This document shows, in pieces, positions 34,818 through 44,506 of a stretch of 46,000 bases of DNA. The position numbers were made by a program, and so were the translations under genes. The DNA comes from Fibrobacter sp. GTDB lineage: Bacteria > Fibrobacterota > Fibrobacteria > Fibrobacterales > Fibrobacteraceae. The stretch spans positions 1 through 46,000 of the forward strand of contig JAFVTX010000015.1 of assembly GCA_017503015.1 (NCBI GenBank), written 5' to 3'. The notes beneath the pieces are model-generated. The model had not been told where the DNA came from. It searched no databases and worked only from the letters and a program-made list of their open reading frames with translations. Numbering within the stretch: the first letter of the stretch is position 1; every line of letters begins with the position of its first letter.

Positions 34818-37604
34818 TTACTTAAAATTCGCCGTCAGGGAGTTCACATCTTCGGGCATGATAGTGCGGGTCTTTTCCGTAACCTTGTCACTCCAGCCGG
34901 TAAAGGTTCCGCCGTTCTCCTGGGCCGTAATGGTGACCGGCATCCCCCTGAAGAAGGAGATGGTCATCGAAGACCTATCCAAAGGTAGGTTATGGACCAA
35001 AATCTTTCCTGACCCGCTGACAGAAAAGGTCACTTTTATTACTTCGCCTAGTCCAAAAAATTCCGCCATTTCAGACAAGATGACGTCTTGACGGGTTCCG
35101 GCGAAAGTTTTTATTTTATTAAGTTGACCATTCATGTAAGAGGCATTTAGATTCCACCTCCGCTGATCCCTGGAAATTTCCGATTCGATTTCGCCCATCA
35201 TAGCATTGATTCGAGCAAGGAGCCTTGACTTTTCGAAGTTCATGGCCAAAAGCACAGGGAATCGGTTGATAAATGCCGTCTTGAAATTTTCGTTTTCCAA
35301 AAGCCTACGAAGCAACAAGGTAGAAGCAGGGCCGTTTGGCCAATCGGGTCCATCTTCGGCTGTTGCAAATTCGAAAATGTTGTTCTTGAATTCGCTGTAC
35401 TCATTGCCAAATCCAAAATCCATATCGTAAATAAACCACTTCCACTTGGTCTTTGGGTTCGTTCCCCGCCATTTTTTCAGATTGTTGGCCGGCCAGTCGC
35501 GATTGTTCATGAATAGTTCCGTCTGCATGTAATTAATAAAATTATCCACATCAATCTGGTCGGCAACATAAGCATAATTTTTATCATTATCTAGATGGTT
35601 CGTTGCCAGCCAATCCATTAAAGCTTCGTAATCCGCAGGTGACCCTGCCGTAGCTGAATTATCCGCCTTCAGCAAATCAATTTCGTCGGGATTCAATCCG
35701 TAGTGGGTCTCGAAATAGTATTCCGTAGAACGTTCCCGAATATTGTGTATGCCGTAGTATTCCCCATTGTAATAAACCACCACACCACGCCCACGCTGAT
35801 AATCCACATCCATGCCTTCCGTCACAGAACTGCAAAGTCTGTCACGGATATAGTCGCCCCCAAAATTACTTCCGTTGCTGCGCAACAAGAACACCTTGAA
35901 CTTCTTGAGATTTGGAAAATCCGGGAATAGCGGGTATTCCAGGCGTTTATCGCCATACTTTTCACGGAACACGATGGCTACCGACTTCTTTTTATTGGCA
36001 CGGCTATAGTTTCCGAAAATCTGGAACCCGGCATTTTTTGCAAAAGCCGGCGACTTGCCACCCTTTTCCAGAAGTTCCACAAATACGGGGATTTCCCTAT
36101 CTTCCCAGTAGTTCGCTCCATAATGCGGGTCCTTCGCCTGGGCGTTGGGACCTTCCATGTAGATTCCCGTATCGGGGTCAAACAGGGACTTGGGATTGGC
36201 CGTCAAGAAAACTACAGGTGTCTGGGGTTGCGTTTCGAATACGTATGTGCGGGTCACCACATCGCTGGCGACGCTATTCGCAGCAAAGTTCGCGCAACGA
36301 AGGACGGTTGTGTTGATGATTCGGATGCTGTCTAGGCGGGCGCTACTTTCGGTAGGCGTATTGCCTCCCGTTTCACAGCGGACATTCGGCACGCTGGAAA
36401 GGTCTATGGTAAAGGCGGAATTGTAGAATCCCGATGCCGGGAAATTCACTTTTGTTTCGGGACTGGGTTCGCGTTTTGCCATAATGGCGTTCTGGCCGTA
36501 GGCGAACGGCGACGGCGACCCATAGCCCCAGCCTTCACCATCAGTGAATACCTTGTTGCCATCTTTGTCAATGTAATTGTCGGTATAAGAATAGCTCCAA
36601 CTCTTTCCAAGAGGCAGTTCCGGATAGGTGACGGAATCCACAAGTGTTCCGTCCGGTTTCATCAAGAAAAGAGAACCGCCTGATTTTTTCAGTTTGAAAT
36701 TCGCATGGGGTTCATGACCGCGGTTTCTTGCGATATAGGAGTTTACCTTGAAAGCCGTCGAGCGCAGTTCCTGATCGTCCGGGCTAAACCTCGTGCCGTA
36801 GATATGAGCTAAATCGGGAAGCGTTGAACCCGTAGGAAGGGTAATGCGGTATGTGTAAGACGAATCCCCAGTTCCCGTAAGGACCTTGGCCCAGCCCTTC
36901 CAATCATCCAAATCTGTTTGGGCGAGGCGCAATTGAAGCTTTCGGTCTTTTTCGATATAACCTGTCAACAAGATTTCGTTGGTTCCACTCAAATCTTTCG
37001 CATCTGCAGAATTCCCCCTATCTCCGATTCCCACAAAGAAAGAGATGGAATGCCAGCCCAGTTCCGTATTTTCACCAAAGTGCATTACGCCACCGAACTT
37101 ACGAATACCCGATTCATTAAAACAAGGATGAGAGCCGTTCAAATACTGGACCGAACTTTCCCCCTTGACGGACGTGTTTTGAGAGTCTGTCCAGACCCAG
37201 CAACCGTTACCGACCAAATTGATTGAATCGTGAGGAGCTACGTAATCCGGAAGGTTCTTGCCCGACATGAACACCAGCATCAGGCCCCAGGGCGGTATGG
37301 TCACGTTTCCGAAAGTCCATTTTTTCGGGTTGTCTCTGGAATCAGTCAAAACCATTCCCGACAAATCTACGACGCTGTCTGTCGGGTTAAAAAGCTCTAT
37401 CCAACCCGCATCGTCGCCTTCGTGGTCCTTATAAACCAAGTTGACGGGGTCCACTTCAGAAAAGACGACAGGACCCCGGAAAATGTTGTCCGGATTTTCA
37501 CTTTCGCAATCCAGACATTCAACGATGGTAACGGTTCCATCATCCGAGGAACAGGCAACAAGCCACAGGGCAAAGAACAAGACCGAATAGTTTTTCCATC
37601 CCAT
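34818..37604 (-). CDS. CotH kinase and lamin-tail domain lipoprotein
   Basis: ATG at 37604 (MGWKNYSVLFFALWLVACSS) is chosen because it gives a perfect lipoprotein signal (lipobox LVAC). The 928-residue protein has a lamin-tail domain (about 45-140; GWIELFNPTDSVVDLSGMVL), a second LTD-like or beta segment to about 370, chitobiase-like beta repeats, and a CotH domain (about 470-830; FGNYSRANKKKSVAIVF, KVFLLRSNGSNFGGDYIRDR, WKWFIYDMDFGFG). A C-terminal beta domain (VTFSVSGSGKILVHNLPLDR, TITAQENGGTFTGW) follows. It would be a large surface protein with kinase activity on other exported proteins. TATATT lies 7 nt before the ATG and no ribosome site is visible. Confidence 0.87.
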   Translation of the reverse strand: MGWKNYSVLFFALWLVACSSDDGTVTIVECLDCESENPDNIFRGPVVFSEVDPVNLVYKDHEGDDAGWIELFNPTDSVVDLSGMVLTDSRDNPKKWTFGNVTIPPWGLMLVFMSGKNLPDYVAPHDSINLVGNGCWVWTDSQNTSVKGESSVQYLNGSHPCFNESGIRKFGGVMHFGENTELGWHSISFFVGIGDRGNSADAKDLSGTNEILLTGYIEKDRKLQLRLAQTDLDDWKGWAKVLTGTGDSSYTYRITLPTGSTLPDLAHIYGTRFSPDDQELRSTAFKVNSYIARNRGHEPHANFKLKKSGGSLFLMKPDGTLVDSVTYPELPLGKSWSYSYTDNYIDKDGNKVFTDGEGWGYGSPSPFAYGQNAIMAKREPSPETKVNFPASGFYNSAFTIDLSSVPNVRCETGGNTPTESSARLDSIRIINTTVLRCANFAANSVASDVVTRTYVFETQPQTPVVFLTANPKSLFDPDTGIYMEGPNAQAKDPHYGANYWEDREIPVFVELLEKGGKSPAFAKNAGFQIFGNYSRANKKKSVAIVFREKYGDKRLEYPLFPDFPNLKKFKVFLLRSNGSNFGGDYIRDRLCSSVTEGMDVDYQRGRGVVVYYNGEYYGIHNIRERSTEYYFETHYGLNPDEIDLLKADNSATAGSPADYEALMDWLATNHLDNDKNYAYVADQIDVDNFINYMQTELFMNNRDWPANNLKKWRGTNPKTKWKWFIYDMDFGFGNEYSEFKNNIFEFATAEDGPDWPNGPASTLLLRRLLENENFKTAFINRFPVLLAMNFEKSRLLARINAMMGEIESEISRDQRRWNLNASYMNGQLNKIKTFAGTRQDVILSEMAEFFGLGEVIKVTFSVSGSGKILVHNLPLDRSSMTISFFRGMPVTITAQENGGTFTGWSDKVTEKTRTIMPEDVNSLTANFK

Positions 37605-37674
37605 AGGATTAAATATACACGAAAAAAAAAAGCAAAGCGGCACAAGAAAAGCGGACGCCCACAAAAAACATCCA

Positions 37675-38517
37675 CTAACCTGCGGATTTTTTGCGTCTGG
37701 GCCTGCGGACAATAAACAGGCAAGCACCGATAAGCACCAAGGTCACTGAAATGGCCTTGCCCATGGGGAACGCCTCGGAGAACACCAGGGCCCCCGCCAG
37801 CGTGGGAACTGCCGCCCCTACGGCGGCACTGAAGGGAATAATGAACAGCGCCCGCCCGCGGGAGAAGGAAATCTGGGAATAAAGGAAGGCAATCCCGTAA
37901 GTCGCAAAGTAGCCGAGAGTCCTAAAGTCCAGCAACAGGTTCGCCACCGACGAAAGTTCAATGTGGTCCAAATCGAAATCCATAGCCAGGCTCTTGTAGA
38001 AGGCCGCCGAAAGCCCGAAGCCCACACCCATAATGAGGGAATCCACCATTTCCCGATCCTTCACGAACAAATGGGCAAACAGTGTAACCGCACAAAGCCC
38101 ACCGGCATAGGCCCATAACATGGGGATGTTCTGCAGGGCCGTAGATTCGCCCAGGTTTTCCACGGAATACAAGAGGCCCGCCACCACAAAGCAGATGGCC
38201 ACCACGATGCGCTTTGTCAGGGCCTCTTTCAAAATGCAAAAGCCCATCAGGGCGGTAAGCACCGGATTCAGGACCATCATGGGCTGAACCTGGCTCAGGT
38301 CGTACTGCGCCATGGCGATGTAGTAGCCCAGCGTAGCAAGGCCGGAACAGCAGATGCCCAGCCACCAGAACTTGTTGGTGACAACGCCCTTGAAAAACTC
38401 CCAAGGTTTAGAAGTACCGCCAGTACGCTTGCCCACGGCAGAAACCCCGGACTTTTCCAGGATGTTCCCGCAGGCAAAGAGAAACGCCGGACCGATTGTT
38501 AGGAGCAAGAAAAGCAT
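37675..38517 (-). CDS. EamA/DMT-family transporter
   Basis: ATG at 38517 (MLFLLLTIGPAFLFACGNIL) is the likely start; one at 38562 is also in frame. The 280-residue protein has ten predicted helices in two EamA-type halves (for example VVAICFVVAGLLYSVENLG and ISVTLVLIGACLFIVRR). The QVQPMMVLNPVLTALMGF segment is typical of the family. Substrate unknown; relatives export or import small metabolites. It lies 70 bp upstream of the CotH/LTD gene on the same strand. Confidence 0.85.
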   Translation of the reverse strand: MLFLLLTIGPAFLFACGNILEKSGVSAVGKRTGGTSKPWEFFKGVVTNKFWWLGICCSGLATLGYYIAMAQYDLSQVQPMMVLNPVLTALMGFCILKEALTKRIVVAICFVVAGLLYSVENLGESTALQNIPMLWAYAGGLCAVTLFAHLFVKDREMVDSLIMGVGFGLSAAFYKSLAMDFDLDHIELSSVANLLLDFRTLGYFATYGIAFLYSQISFSRGRALFIIPFSAAVGAAVPTLAGALVFSEAFPMGKAISVTLVLIGACLFIVRRPRRKKSAG

Positions 38518-38618
38518 GAGCCATGAAAAATATACAAAAATACGGCCCTGCAAGATATACAACAGATTCTCGCATTCGCGAGAATGGCGAGATTAGGGGA
38601 GGTACGGCAAATCAGGCC

Positions 38619-40526
38619 CTAGCCACAGGAGCCATACTTGCCGATTTTATACAACTTGACCGTGTTAGTCTTGTATTCGTAACCATCGACATGGCGTGGA
38701 GCGAACTCGAACTGGAACGAAGACGCCTTCATCAGCATATTGTTTATAGTTCCCTCATTCTCTTGCCAATCGTAATCATGAATGTCATTCTTAAAATCAA
38801 TGTTTATCACGCTCTTGGTTGCACTTGCGGGAATTAGGTACCAGAACTGGTCTGAAATTACATTGGAATGTATCTTGAAGTCAAAATCATACCCGGAGGA
38901 ATATTCCAGACAGATGCCCTTCCCGAAACTGGTGGTCAAATCAACAAAGCCTTTATCCGTACACCCATACGTCAACTCAAAACCAAAGGCGGCATCAGCC
39001 CAGCCCATGTCGGCATCCACATTGGTGAGTTTTGCCTGCAGGTAATTCGCCTGGTACGAAATTTGGGCAACAGATTCGCCGCCGCTGGCGGAATCGGTAT
39101 AGGTGTACCACCATCCAGAGGGGTCATCCGTATAGAAGCTGTACTCGTCCACATCGCCAAAATAGGTGCGTGCCTTTTTCCCATAGGAGGGTTTCCACAT
39201 CACACCATCCTCGAATTCAACCGCCTTGACACCCAGCTCCACATCGTTGTTCTTGGGGCACTTGCCGTATTCACCAATCATGTAAATCCTTATGTTGTTT
39301 GTAAAAGTCTGTTCCTTACACTTGCTCGGATTCGCTTCAAAGCAATGGACGGTGTTCCTATACGGAGACTCAATTTGCATAGAAGCTATCTGGGTCAGTG
39401 CCTTGGAAAGCGTCGTGGAATTCGTCTGCCACCAGGTTGCAGGCAGGTTACTGAATTTCAGGTTCGCGGTCCGCTTGCTGGAACTTCCCGGCACCCAAAC
39501 ATCCCAGTAGTCATACGTATTCGACGACGAACCTTTGGAGACAAACTCCAGTCTGAAGTCATGCTGTGACGAATAAACAACGCACATGCCTTCTTGCTTG
39601 CTAATATCGGCATAACCTTTCGGGGCAAGGTTGAAGGCTGCCATGGCGTAGGGTTCCGGGCTTGCAATATTCATGCCATTTTCGCCCTTCATCCAGTCCC
39701 CATAGACAAGCGTTGTCTTGATTGTCGCATATTCGGAGCCAATAGTTATGGACGCCGTCGATTTTCCCAAATTGTCTGCGTCTGTGCCTGTACGCCACCA
39801 GTCGTTTGTGGTGGAATCATCAAGGAAGGTGTATTCATCGGCATCGCTGCTGAACCCCCGCACACGCTTGCCATAGCTTGGCTTCCAGAGGACGCCCTCC
39901 TCGAATGTGACCTGCTTGGCCTTTGCGCTGCTGCTGGATTTTGAATCATTCTTGGCAGACGAAGAACTGCCCGCATCCTCGTCCCAGGTGAAGGTACTGC
40001 TGCTGGATTTCGGCTTGTCCTTGGCGGGCGATGAGCTCCCCGTATCAGAGGCTTCGGCACCCGATCCTCTCCATTCGCCATCGGTACAGACCTGAATTTT
40101 ACCCATTTCTTCTACGAAAGCGGCATCTCCCTCCCGCTTCGCGGTGCAGTTGGGCAGGTCGTCTTCGGTCTTGTAGATGGTGGCAACTTCGGACCATTTT
40201 CTATCGGCGCAGACAAAGAGTGCCTGGCCCACCACAGCGTTCTCGCCATCGTTCTTCTTGCCGCAACTGGGCAGGTCATCTTCGCTAGCGTATGACTGTA
40301 CGGGTTTTTCGTACTCGACCCACTTTCCACCCTGGCATGCGTATGTCAAACCGTCATCGGTTACATCCACCGTTTCCCCTTCGCGATTCTTGCTACAGTT
40401 GGGCAGGTCGTCGAACGTATCAACCGCAGCAGCCGTCTCGGGCTTGCGAGCCGATGCGCCATCATCATTGCAGGCGGCAAGCATCAGGGCAGATGCAGCC
40501 ATCATAGAAAATACGGTTCCCTTCAT
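38619..40526 (-). CDS. Surface lipoprotein with LPNC modules and two CBM11-like domains
   Basis: This 635-residue lipoprotein (lipobox LAAC, residue 19) carries three copies of a short module, DDLPNC...EGE...C.DG.W, at about 40-150. A Ser-rich linker (about 155-205) follows, then two related domains: 207-425 (EEGVLWKPSYGKRVRGFSSD) and 431-635 (EDGVMWKPSYGKKARTYFGD). Each includes GICLEYSSGYDF or GMCVVYSSQHDF and a YW..(I)P(A/G)S strand, a pattern like CBM11/CIA30 beta-sandwich modules. A role in binding plant polysaccharide is inferred. AAGGAG lies 7 nt before the ATG. It is the last gene of the lipoprotein group. Confidence 0.82.
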   Translation of the reverse strand: MKGTVFSMMAASALMLAACNDDGASARKPETAAAVDTFDDLPNCSKNREGETVDVTDDGLTYACQGGKWVEYEKPVQSYASEDDLPSCGKKNDGENAVVGQALFVCADRKWSEVATIYKTEDDLPNCTAKREGDAAFVEEMGKIQVCTDGEWRGSGAEASDTGSSSPAKDKPKSSSSTFTWDEDAGSSSSAKNDSKSSSSAKAKQVTFEEGVLWKPSYGKRVRGFSSDADEYTFLDDSTTNDWWRTGTDADNLGKSTASITIGSEYATIKTTLVYGDWMKGENGMNIASPEPYAMAAFNLAPKGYADISKQEGMCVVYSSQHDFRLEFVSKGSSSNTYDYWDVWVPGSSSKRTANLKFSNLPATWWQTNSTTLSKALTQIASMQIESPYRNTVHCFEANPSKCKEQTFTNNIRIYMIGEYGKCPKNNDVELGVKAVEFEDGVMWKPSYGKKARTYFGDVDEYSFYTDDPSGWWYTYTDSASGGESVAQISYQANYLQAKLTNVDADMGWADAAFGFELTYGCTDKGFVDLTTSFGKGICLEYSSGYDFDFKIHSNVISDQFWYLIPASATKSVINIDFKNDIHDYDWQENEGTINNMLMKASSFQFEFAPRHVDGYEYKTNTVKLYKIGKYGSCG

Positions 40527-40545
40527 GTTCGCTCCTTAAAAGACT

Positions 40546-42189
40546 CTATTTCAGGTTCGTGCGGATGTAGAAATCGGCACCGTTGGTGTTCCTGGACATC
40601 TTGAAAATATGGATATGGTGGGTTGACCCGTCGGCCCAGCCCCCATCACCCGCCCCATTGCAATTCTCGTAAGCCGAGAGCGGTTCGTCGGCATGACAGC
40701 CGTGGTTATTTTGTGCCAGAAGGGCCATATCGACCCTTCCCGGAGCAGGAATATGGGTACCGCCCAAATCCGAGACCAGCACCCCATCCACATACACCCA
40801 GATATCCTCGCTACTGGCAAAATCAAGATATCCGCCCTTCTTGGCGTTGTACGTGAAAGGCAAATGTCCCATCATGGAATAGTGGTAGTTCCGCAGGTGA
40901 ACCGCCGCAAAGTTCACCCCGTTTTCGTCAGCAGGCCATTTCTTCGTCAGGGAGACCGCCGCCTTGGTTGCCCTAGGCCCGCCCCTTTCCAGCCATTGGC
41001 TACAGAGCCCGGCAGTGCTTGCGCCCATAAAATCATACTGGGTTGAAGCCCACTTGTAGGCGTAAGGCGGGCAATACGTAGAAAAGCTCTGGGGGCCAAA
41101 GGTCTCGCACTTGCCGTTCGGCTGGATTTCTGCATTGCAGGGGGCGTCCCCCGTCCGCTCCAATGTCGCCGGGTCTATGGCATCCAGCGGGAAGAACCCG
41201 TCGTTGTTCCAAGTCCGGCTGAAGACATAGCTGTCACCATCGTAGGCCAGTTCCAGAGTCGAATTCACCCGCAGGTTCACACCCTCCACATCGGCAAACC
41301 ACTGGTCGAAATTCTTGTTGTCGCACAGGTCGGCCGCCTTGCGGACATGCACGCCGTCAAGCATGTCAATCTTGCCGTCCTTGCCCGCGTCGAACTTCAG
41401 GAAACTTTTCACCATGCCAGGCGTCACATAGACAGGATTGTCCCAGTTGACAAGTTTCTCCTCGCAAATCGGGGCAGTGGTGCTGGTGGCGTTCAGGAAC
41501 CCGCGCCTTTCGGCCTTTGACGTGGAATCGGAGAGGCAGCCCCCGTATTTCAGCACCTCCTGCGTAGACACGTCCTGCAGATAGTCGGGCAAGAAGGGGT
41601 CTATCTTCTTGGGAAGCCCATCCGCACCCAGGGCCACCCCAGTAGTGGAGACCTGGTTCCCGCAGGTCAGGTGGTAGTCCTCGTCGGCGGCCCACGCCAC
41701 GTCGTAGCCCACATAGCCGCCCTTCAGAATCGCAGAGGAGTGCTCCATGTACTCTTCCGAAAAATTCTCAAAGTCGCTGTGGCCCGAATTGAAATCGCGG
41801 TAAACCACGTCAATTACCAGCGGGGAACCGTCGGGATCCTCGCTCCAGAAGCCGTCGGCGCAGGTCCAGGTGCTGGTGGTGGATTCCACGTAAGCCTTTT
41901 CGCCACTTCGCTTGCCGGAACAGTTGGGCAGGTCGTCTTCGGAGGCATAGACTGCGGCCATCTCGGTCCAGCGGCCATCGGTACAGACATACGCCACCCC
42001 CTCGTCCTCCACGTTCGCCTTTTCGCCCTCCCGCTTCGCGGTGCAGTTGGGCAGGTCGTCAAAAGAGGCGAAACTTTCCAGTTCCGAGCCCGTTGCGGAC
42101 GAATCGTCCGACGAACAGGACACAAGGAGAATGCCGAAAACAAGCGGCAAAAGAGGCTTTCGTCCATGCAACGGCAAATTTCCCAACAT
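40546..42189 (-). CDS. Fibro-slime domain lipoprotein
   Basis: ATG at 42189 (MLGNLPLHGRKPLLPLVFGI) follows GGAGG by 6 nt. The 547-residue protein has a lipobox LLVSC, two LPNC...EGE...C.DG.W modules (about 38-110), and a fibro-slime domain (about 120-547) with FNSGHSDFENF, YFYFLDASSEDIWV-like FASSEDIWVYVDGVLVSDLG and HHIHIFKMSRNTNGADFYI. Fibro-slime proteins are typical of Fibrobacter and some slime-forming bacteria; they are thought to be surface or adhesion proteins. It is followed 19 nt later by the CBM11-like lipoprotein gene. Confidence 0.9.
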   Translation of the reverse strand: MLGNLPLHGRKPLLPLVFGILLVSCSSDDSSATGSELESFASFDDLPNCTAKREGEKANVEDEGVAYVCTDGRWTEMAAVYASEDDLPNCSGKRSGEKAYVESTTSTWTCADGFWSEDPDGSPLVIDVVYRDFNSGHSDFENFSEEYMEHSSAILKGGYVGYDVAWAADEDYHLTCGNQVSTTGVALGADGLPKKIDPFLPDYLQDVSTQEVLKYGGCLSDSTSKAERRGFLNATSTTAPICEEKLVNWDNPVYVTPGMVKSFLKFDAGKDGKIDMLDGVHVRKAADLCDNKNFDQWFADVEGVNLRVNSTLELAYDGDSYVFSRTWNNDGFFPLDAIDPATLERTGDAPCNAEIQPNGKCETFGPQSFSTYCPPYAYKWASTQYDFMGASTAGLCSQWLERGGPRATKAAVSLTKKWPADENGVNFAAVHLRNYHYSMMGHLPFTYNAKKGGYLDFASSEDIWVYVDGVLVSDLGGTHIPAPGRVDMALLAQNNHGCHADEPLSAYENCNGAGDGGWADGSTHHIHIFKMSRNTNGADFYIRTNLK

Positions 42190-42345
42190 TAAGACCTCCG
42201 ATTTTCCATCAACCGTCAAATGTAAACAAAAAAAAACAAAATCAAGTGCCCAAAAGAGCACAATCTTAAATTTAGTTCCGTTTTGGCCGGTTGTGCACCC
42301 CACAATACGGGAAAATAAACTTTCACAATACGCCTGGACCGCCCT

Positions 42346-43446
42346 CTAGTCGCATGTGCCGTAAGCGCCCAGCTTATAGATGAAGAAATCGCCCGTAACG
42401 GCACTTTCCGTCAGGTTTTCGATAGCGAACTGCACGCCGATCATTTGCTTGATGGCCTCAGCGACATCGACCCTGGCATTGCCGAAACCGGTAAAGTCAT
42501 CGAAAATCGCCCAGGGCAGGTTCACCACCTTCTTCTTGGTGCTGGCGGGCAACTTGTACAGGGGACGGCCCCAGCTATTATTCCCATCGTCTGCATATTG
42601 GATTCGCACCTGGACCGTGTCAAAGTCGCTCTGGTACTGTAGACAAATTCCGAGCATCTTGTCTGTTGGCCAAGGATTTTCGCCACTAAAGCCAATTTGG
42701 GCAAATCCGGCCCAATACTCACCAGGGGAATGCTGCCACAGCGACCCTACCGAAATTTCTCCACCTATTTCATCGCCACTACACCACGTCGTGTTATCAG
42801 AGGATTGTTCCTTGTAAACATTGGCCCCAATCTTTATATAACTTTCCCCTGACGTACGACCGTCCGCCCCATCATTGAAATAGTACCAGTAATCTGTACC
42901 ACTTCCGACTTGGGCGGAACACCCGTTACTTGGCCTCCAGCTTATGCCAGTCCCTTTCTGGCCCAGGAGCAGCTTGTTGTAGTATTCCAGCGTCAGGGCC
43001 GTGTTGACATCGCCATCCTTGCCTGGCTCACCCGGGTTGCCGTCAACTCCGTTCCACACCACGCCCTTGAGGGTGTCCGCACAGAGGAGCTTGTACCCCA
43101 TGCGCTCCACATCGTTCTCGTCGGCATAGGAGGTATCGGCCACGGTGCAACTCGTTCCTGGTTCTCCAGGGGTTCCTGGCTCGCCCGGTTCTCCAGGTTC
43201 ACCGTTTTCACCATTCAAAACTGTGCCGACGGTTTCGCCGCCGCATTTCAGCTCGTAGCCGGAACCATCCTTCAACTTCTTTGCCGTGCAGCTTTCGCCG
43301 GGTTCGCCCTGTTCGCCTTGCACTCCTGCAACGCCCTGTGCGCCATCCGCCCCGTCTTGGCAGGCGGAAAGGCTCAGGCTTCCCGATATGGCCACAGCCG
43401 CACATACGGCAAGCCTCGATGTGTTCTTCAAGAAACTCCTTTTCAT
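42346..43446 (-). CDS. Collagen-like lipoprotein with C-terminal CBM11-like domain
   Basis: ATG at 43446 (MKRSFLKNTSRLAVCAAVAI) follows GGGAGA by 8 nt. The 366-residue protein has a lipobox LSAC, a collagen-like stretch (GADGAQGVAGVQGEQGEPGE), CTAKKLKDGSGYELKC, a second Gly-X-Y stretch (GEPGEPGEPGTPGEPG), a Cys-rich repeat of the same short module (YKLLCADTLKGVVWNGVDG), a third short collagen segment, and a C-terminal beta domain (GICLQYQSDFDTVQ, YKLPAS) like those in the 38619 protein. It is the paralogue of the partial gene at 1-607. First gene of the minus-strand lipoprotein group. Confidence 0.88.
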   Translation of the reverse strand: MKRSFLKNTSRLAVCAAVAISGSLSLSACQDGADGAQGVAGVQGEQGEPGESCTAKKLKDGSGYELKCGGETVGTVLNGENGEPGEPGEPGTPGEPGTSCTVADTSYADENDVERMGYKLLCADTLKGVVWNGVDGNPGEPGKDGDVNTALTLEYYNKLLLGQKGTGISWRPSNGCSAQVGSGTDYWYYFNDGADGRTSGESYIKIGANVYKEQSSDNTTWCSGDEIGGEISVGSLWQHSPGEYWAGFAQIGFSGENPWPTDKMLGICLQYQSDFDTVQVRIQYADDGNNSWGRPLYKLPASTKKKVVNLPWAIFDDFTGFGNARVDVAEAIKQMIGVQFAIENLTESAVTGDFFIYKLGAYGTCD

Positions 43447-43625
43447 GTCTAGATTCTCCCATTTTGAATATACACATGCCATAATATAAACCACCGCGGA
43501 CCACTGCACTCGCGCACACCAACCGTATTGTTCATTTTACTTCAAATTTTACAATACACTCTACAATACAAAACACATTTCCTTTATGTAACGCATAAAA
43601 ACAAGTTTTATTGAAATATTTTGTA

Positions 43626-43653
43626 TTGCTAAATGCGCTCTTTTTTATATATT
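43626..43653 (+). promoter_or_regulatory. Promoter of the TIGR02147 regulator, apparently leaderless
   Basis: TTGCTA (43626-43631), a 16-nt spacer and TATATT (43648-43653) lie only 6 nt before ATG 43660. Transcription would start at or next to the start codon, with no room for a ribosome-binding site. The rest of 43447-43625 must hold the promoter of the divergent collagen-like gene. Confidence 0.5.
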
Positions 43654-43659
43654 TCAGAT

Positions 43660-44496
43660 ATGCCCCGAATTTACGACTACATTGACTATCGCAAATTCAT
43701 CGTTGACTACTACCAAGAACAAAAGGCTTCTTGCGGTTTCACCTGGCGGAACTTCGCCTGTGCCGCATGCTTCAAGAACCCAGTCTACCTCAAGCAGGTA
43801 AGCGACGGCAAGTACAACCTGAGCAAGGATGCCGCACCACGCGTAGCCCTTTCCATGAAACTGAACAAGGTCCAGGCGCAGTTCTTCTGCCTGCTGGTGG
43901 AGTTCGGGAACGCCAGGGGCCGCAAGGAAAAGTCGAACGCCTACCGAAAACTCCTGGAAATTTCAAGGGAGCACAAAGTGAAAATCCTGGGGAGTGACTA
44001 TTTCACCTACTTCAACTCCTGGAAGAACCCCGTGCTGCGCGAACTCGCCCCCATGATGCCCGGGGCCGCCCCCCTAGCCATGGCCCACGCGCTCCGACCG
44101 CAAATATCGGCGGCGGAAATCCGCAAGTCGCTCCAATTCCTGGAAAAGAAGCACTTGCTGGTCATGGACAGCAAGGGACGCTACCGCCAGACGGACAAGG
44201 TGATTTCCATGGGGAGTTACGAAATCGTCCCCCTTGTAGCAACCAACATCCAGCGCGAAATGGCGGCATTCGCCATGGAAGCCATCGACGGCCTACCCGT
44301 GAAGGAGCGCGACATATCGGGCATCACCATGAGCCTTTCAAAAGAGGCATACAAGAAGGTTGCGCACCAGATTGCCGTCTGTAGAAAGAACATCATGGAC
44401 ATCGTGCGGAAGGACCACAACGAAAGCCGCATTTACAGGGTGAACTTTCAGTTGTTTCCGTTGACAGAGGATCTGGATTGCAGGAATGAGGAGTGA
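43660..44496 (+). CDS. TIGR02147 family protein, probable regulator
   Basis: ATG at 43660 (MPRIYDYIDYRKFIVDYYQE) is preferred over one 27 nt upstream because members start with this IF.Y.DYR.FL.DYY pattern. The 278-residue protein has an N-terminal helix-turn-helix-like region (SGKYNLSKD.., reading SDGKYNLSKDAAPRVALSM) and a DUF4423 region (ISAAEIRKSLQFLEKKHLLV, then DISGITMSLSKEAYKKV). The family is expanded in Fibrobacter and is thought to regulate neighbouring genes. It is flanked by lipoprotein genes on both sides, so they are candidate targets. The gene appears leaderless. Confidence 0.87.
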   Translation: MPRIYDYIDYRKFIVDYYQEQKASCGFTWRNFACAACFKNPVYLKQVSDGKYNLSKDAAPRVALSMKLNKVQAQFFCLLVEFGNARGRKEKSNAYRKLLEISREHKVKILGSDYFTYFNSWKNPVLRELAPMMPGAAPLAMAHALRPQISAAEIRKSLQFLEKKHLLVMDSKGRYRQTDKVISMGSYEIVPLVATNIQREMAAFAMEAIDGLPVKERDISGITMSLSKEAYKKVAHQIAVCRKNIMDIVRKDHNESRIYRVNFQLFPLTEDLDCRNEE

Positions 44497-44506
44497 GGAG
44501 CGGTTT

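Noticed and set aside
37605-37727. An earlier start for the CotH/LTD lipoprotein at 37727
   Set aside because: It would overlap the transporter gene and bury the lipoprotein signal, which starts cleanly at 37604.
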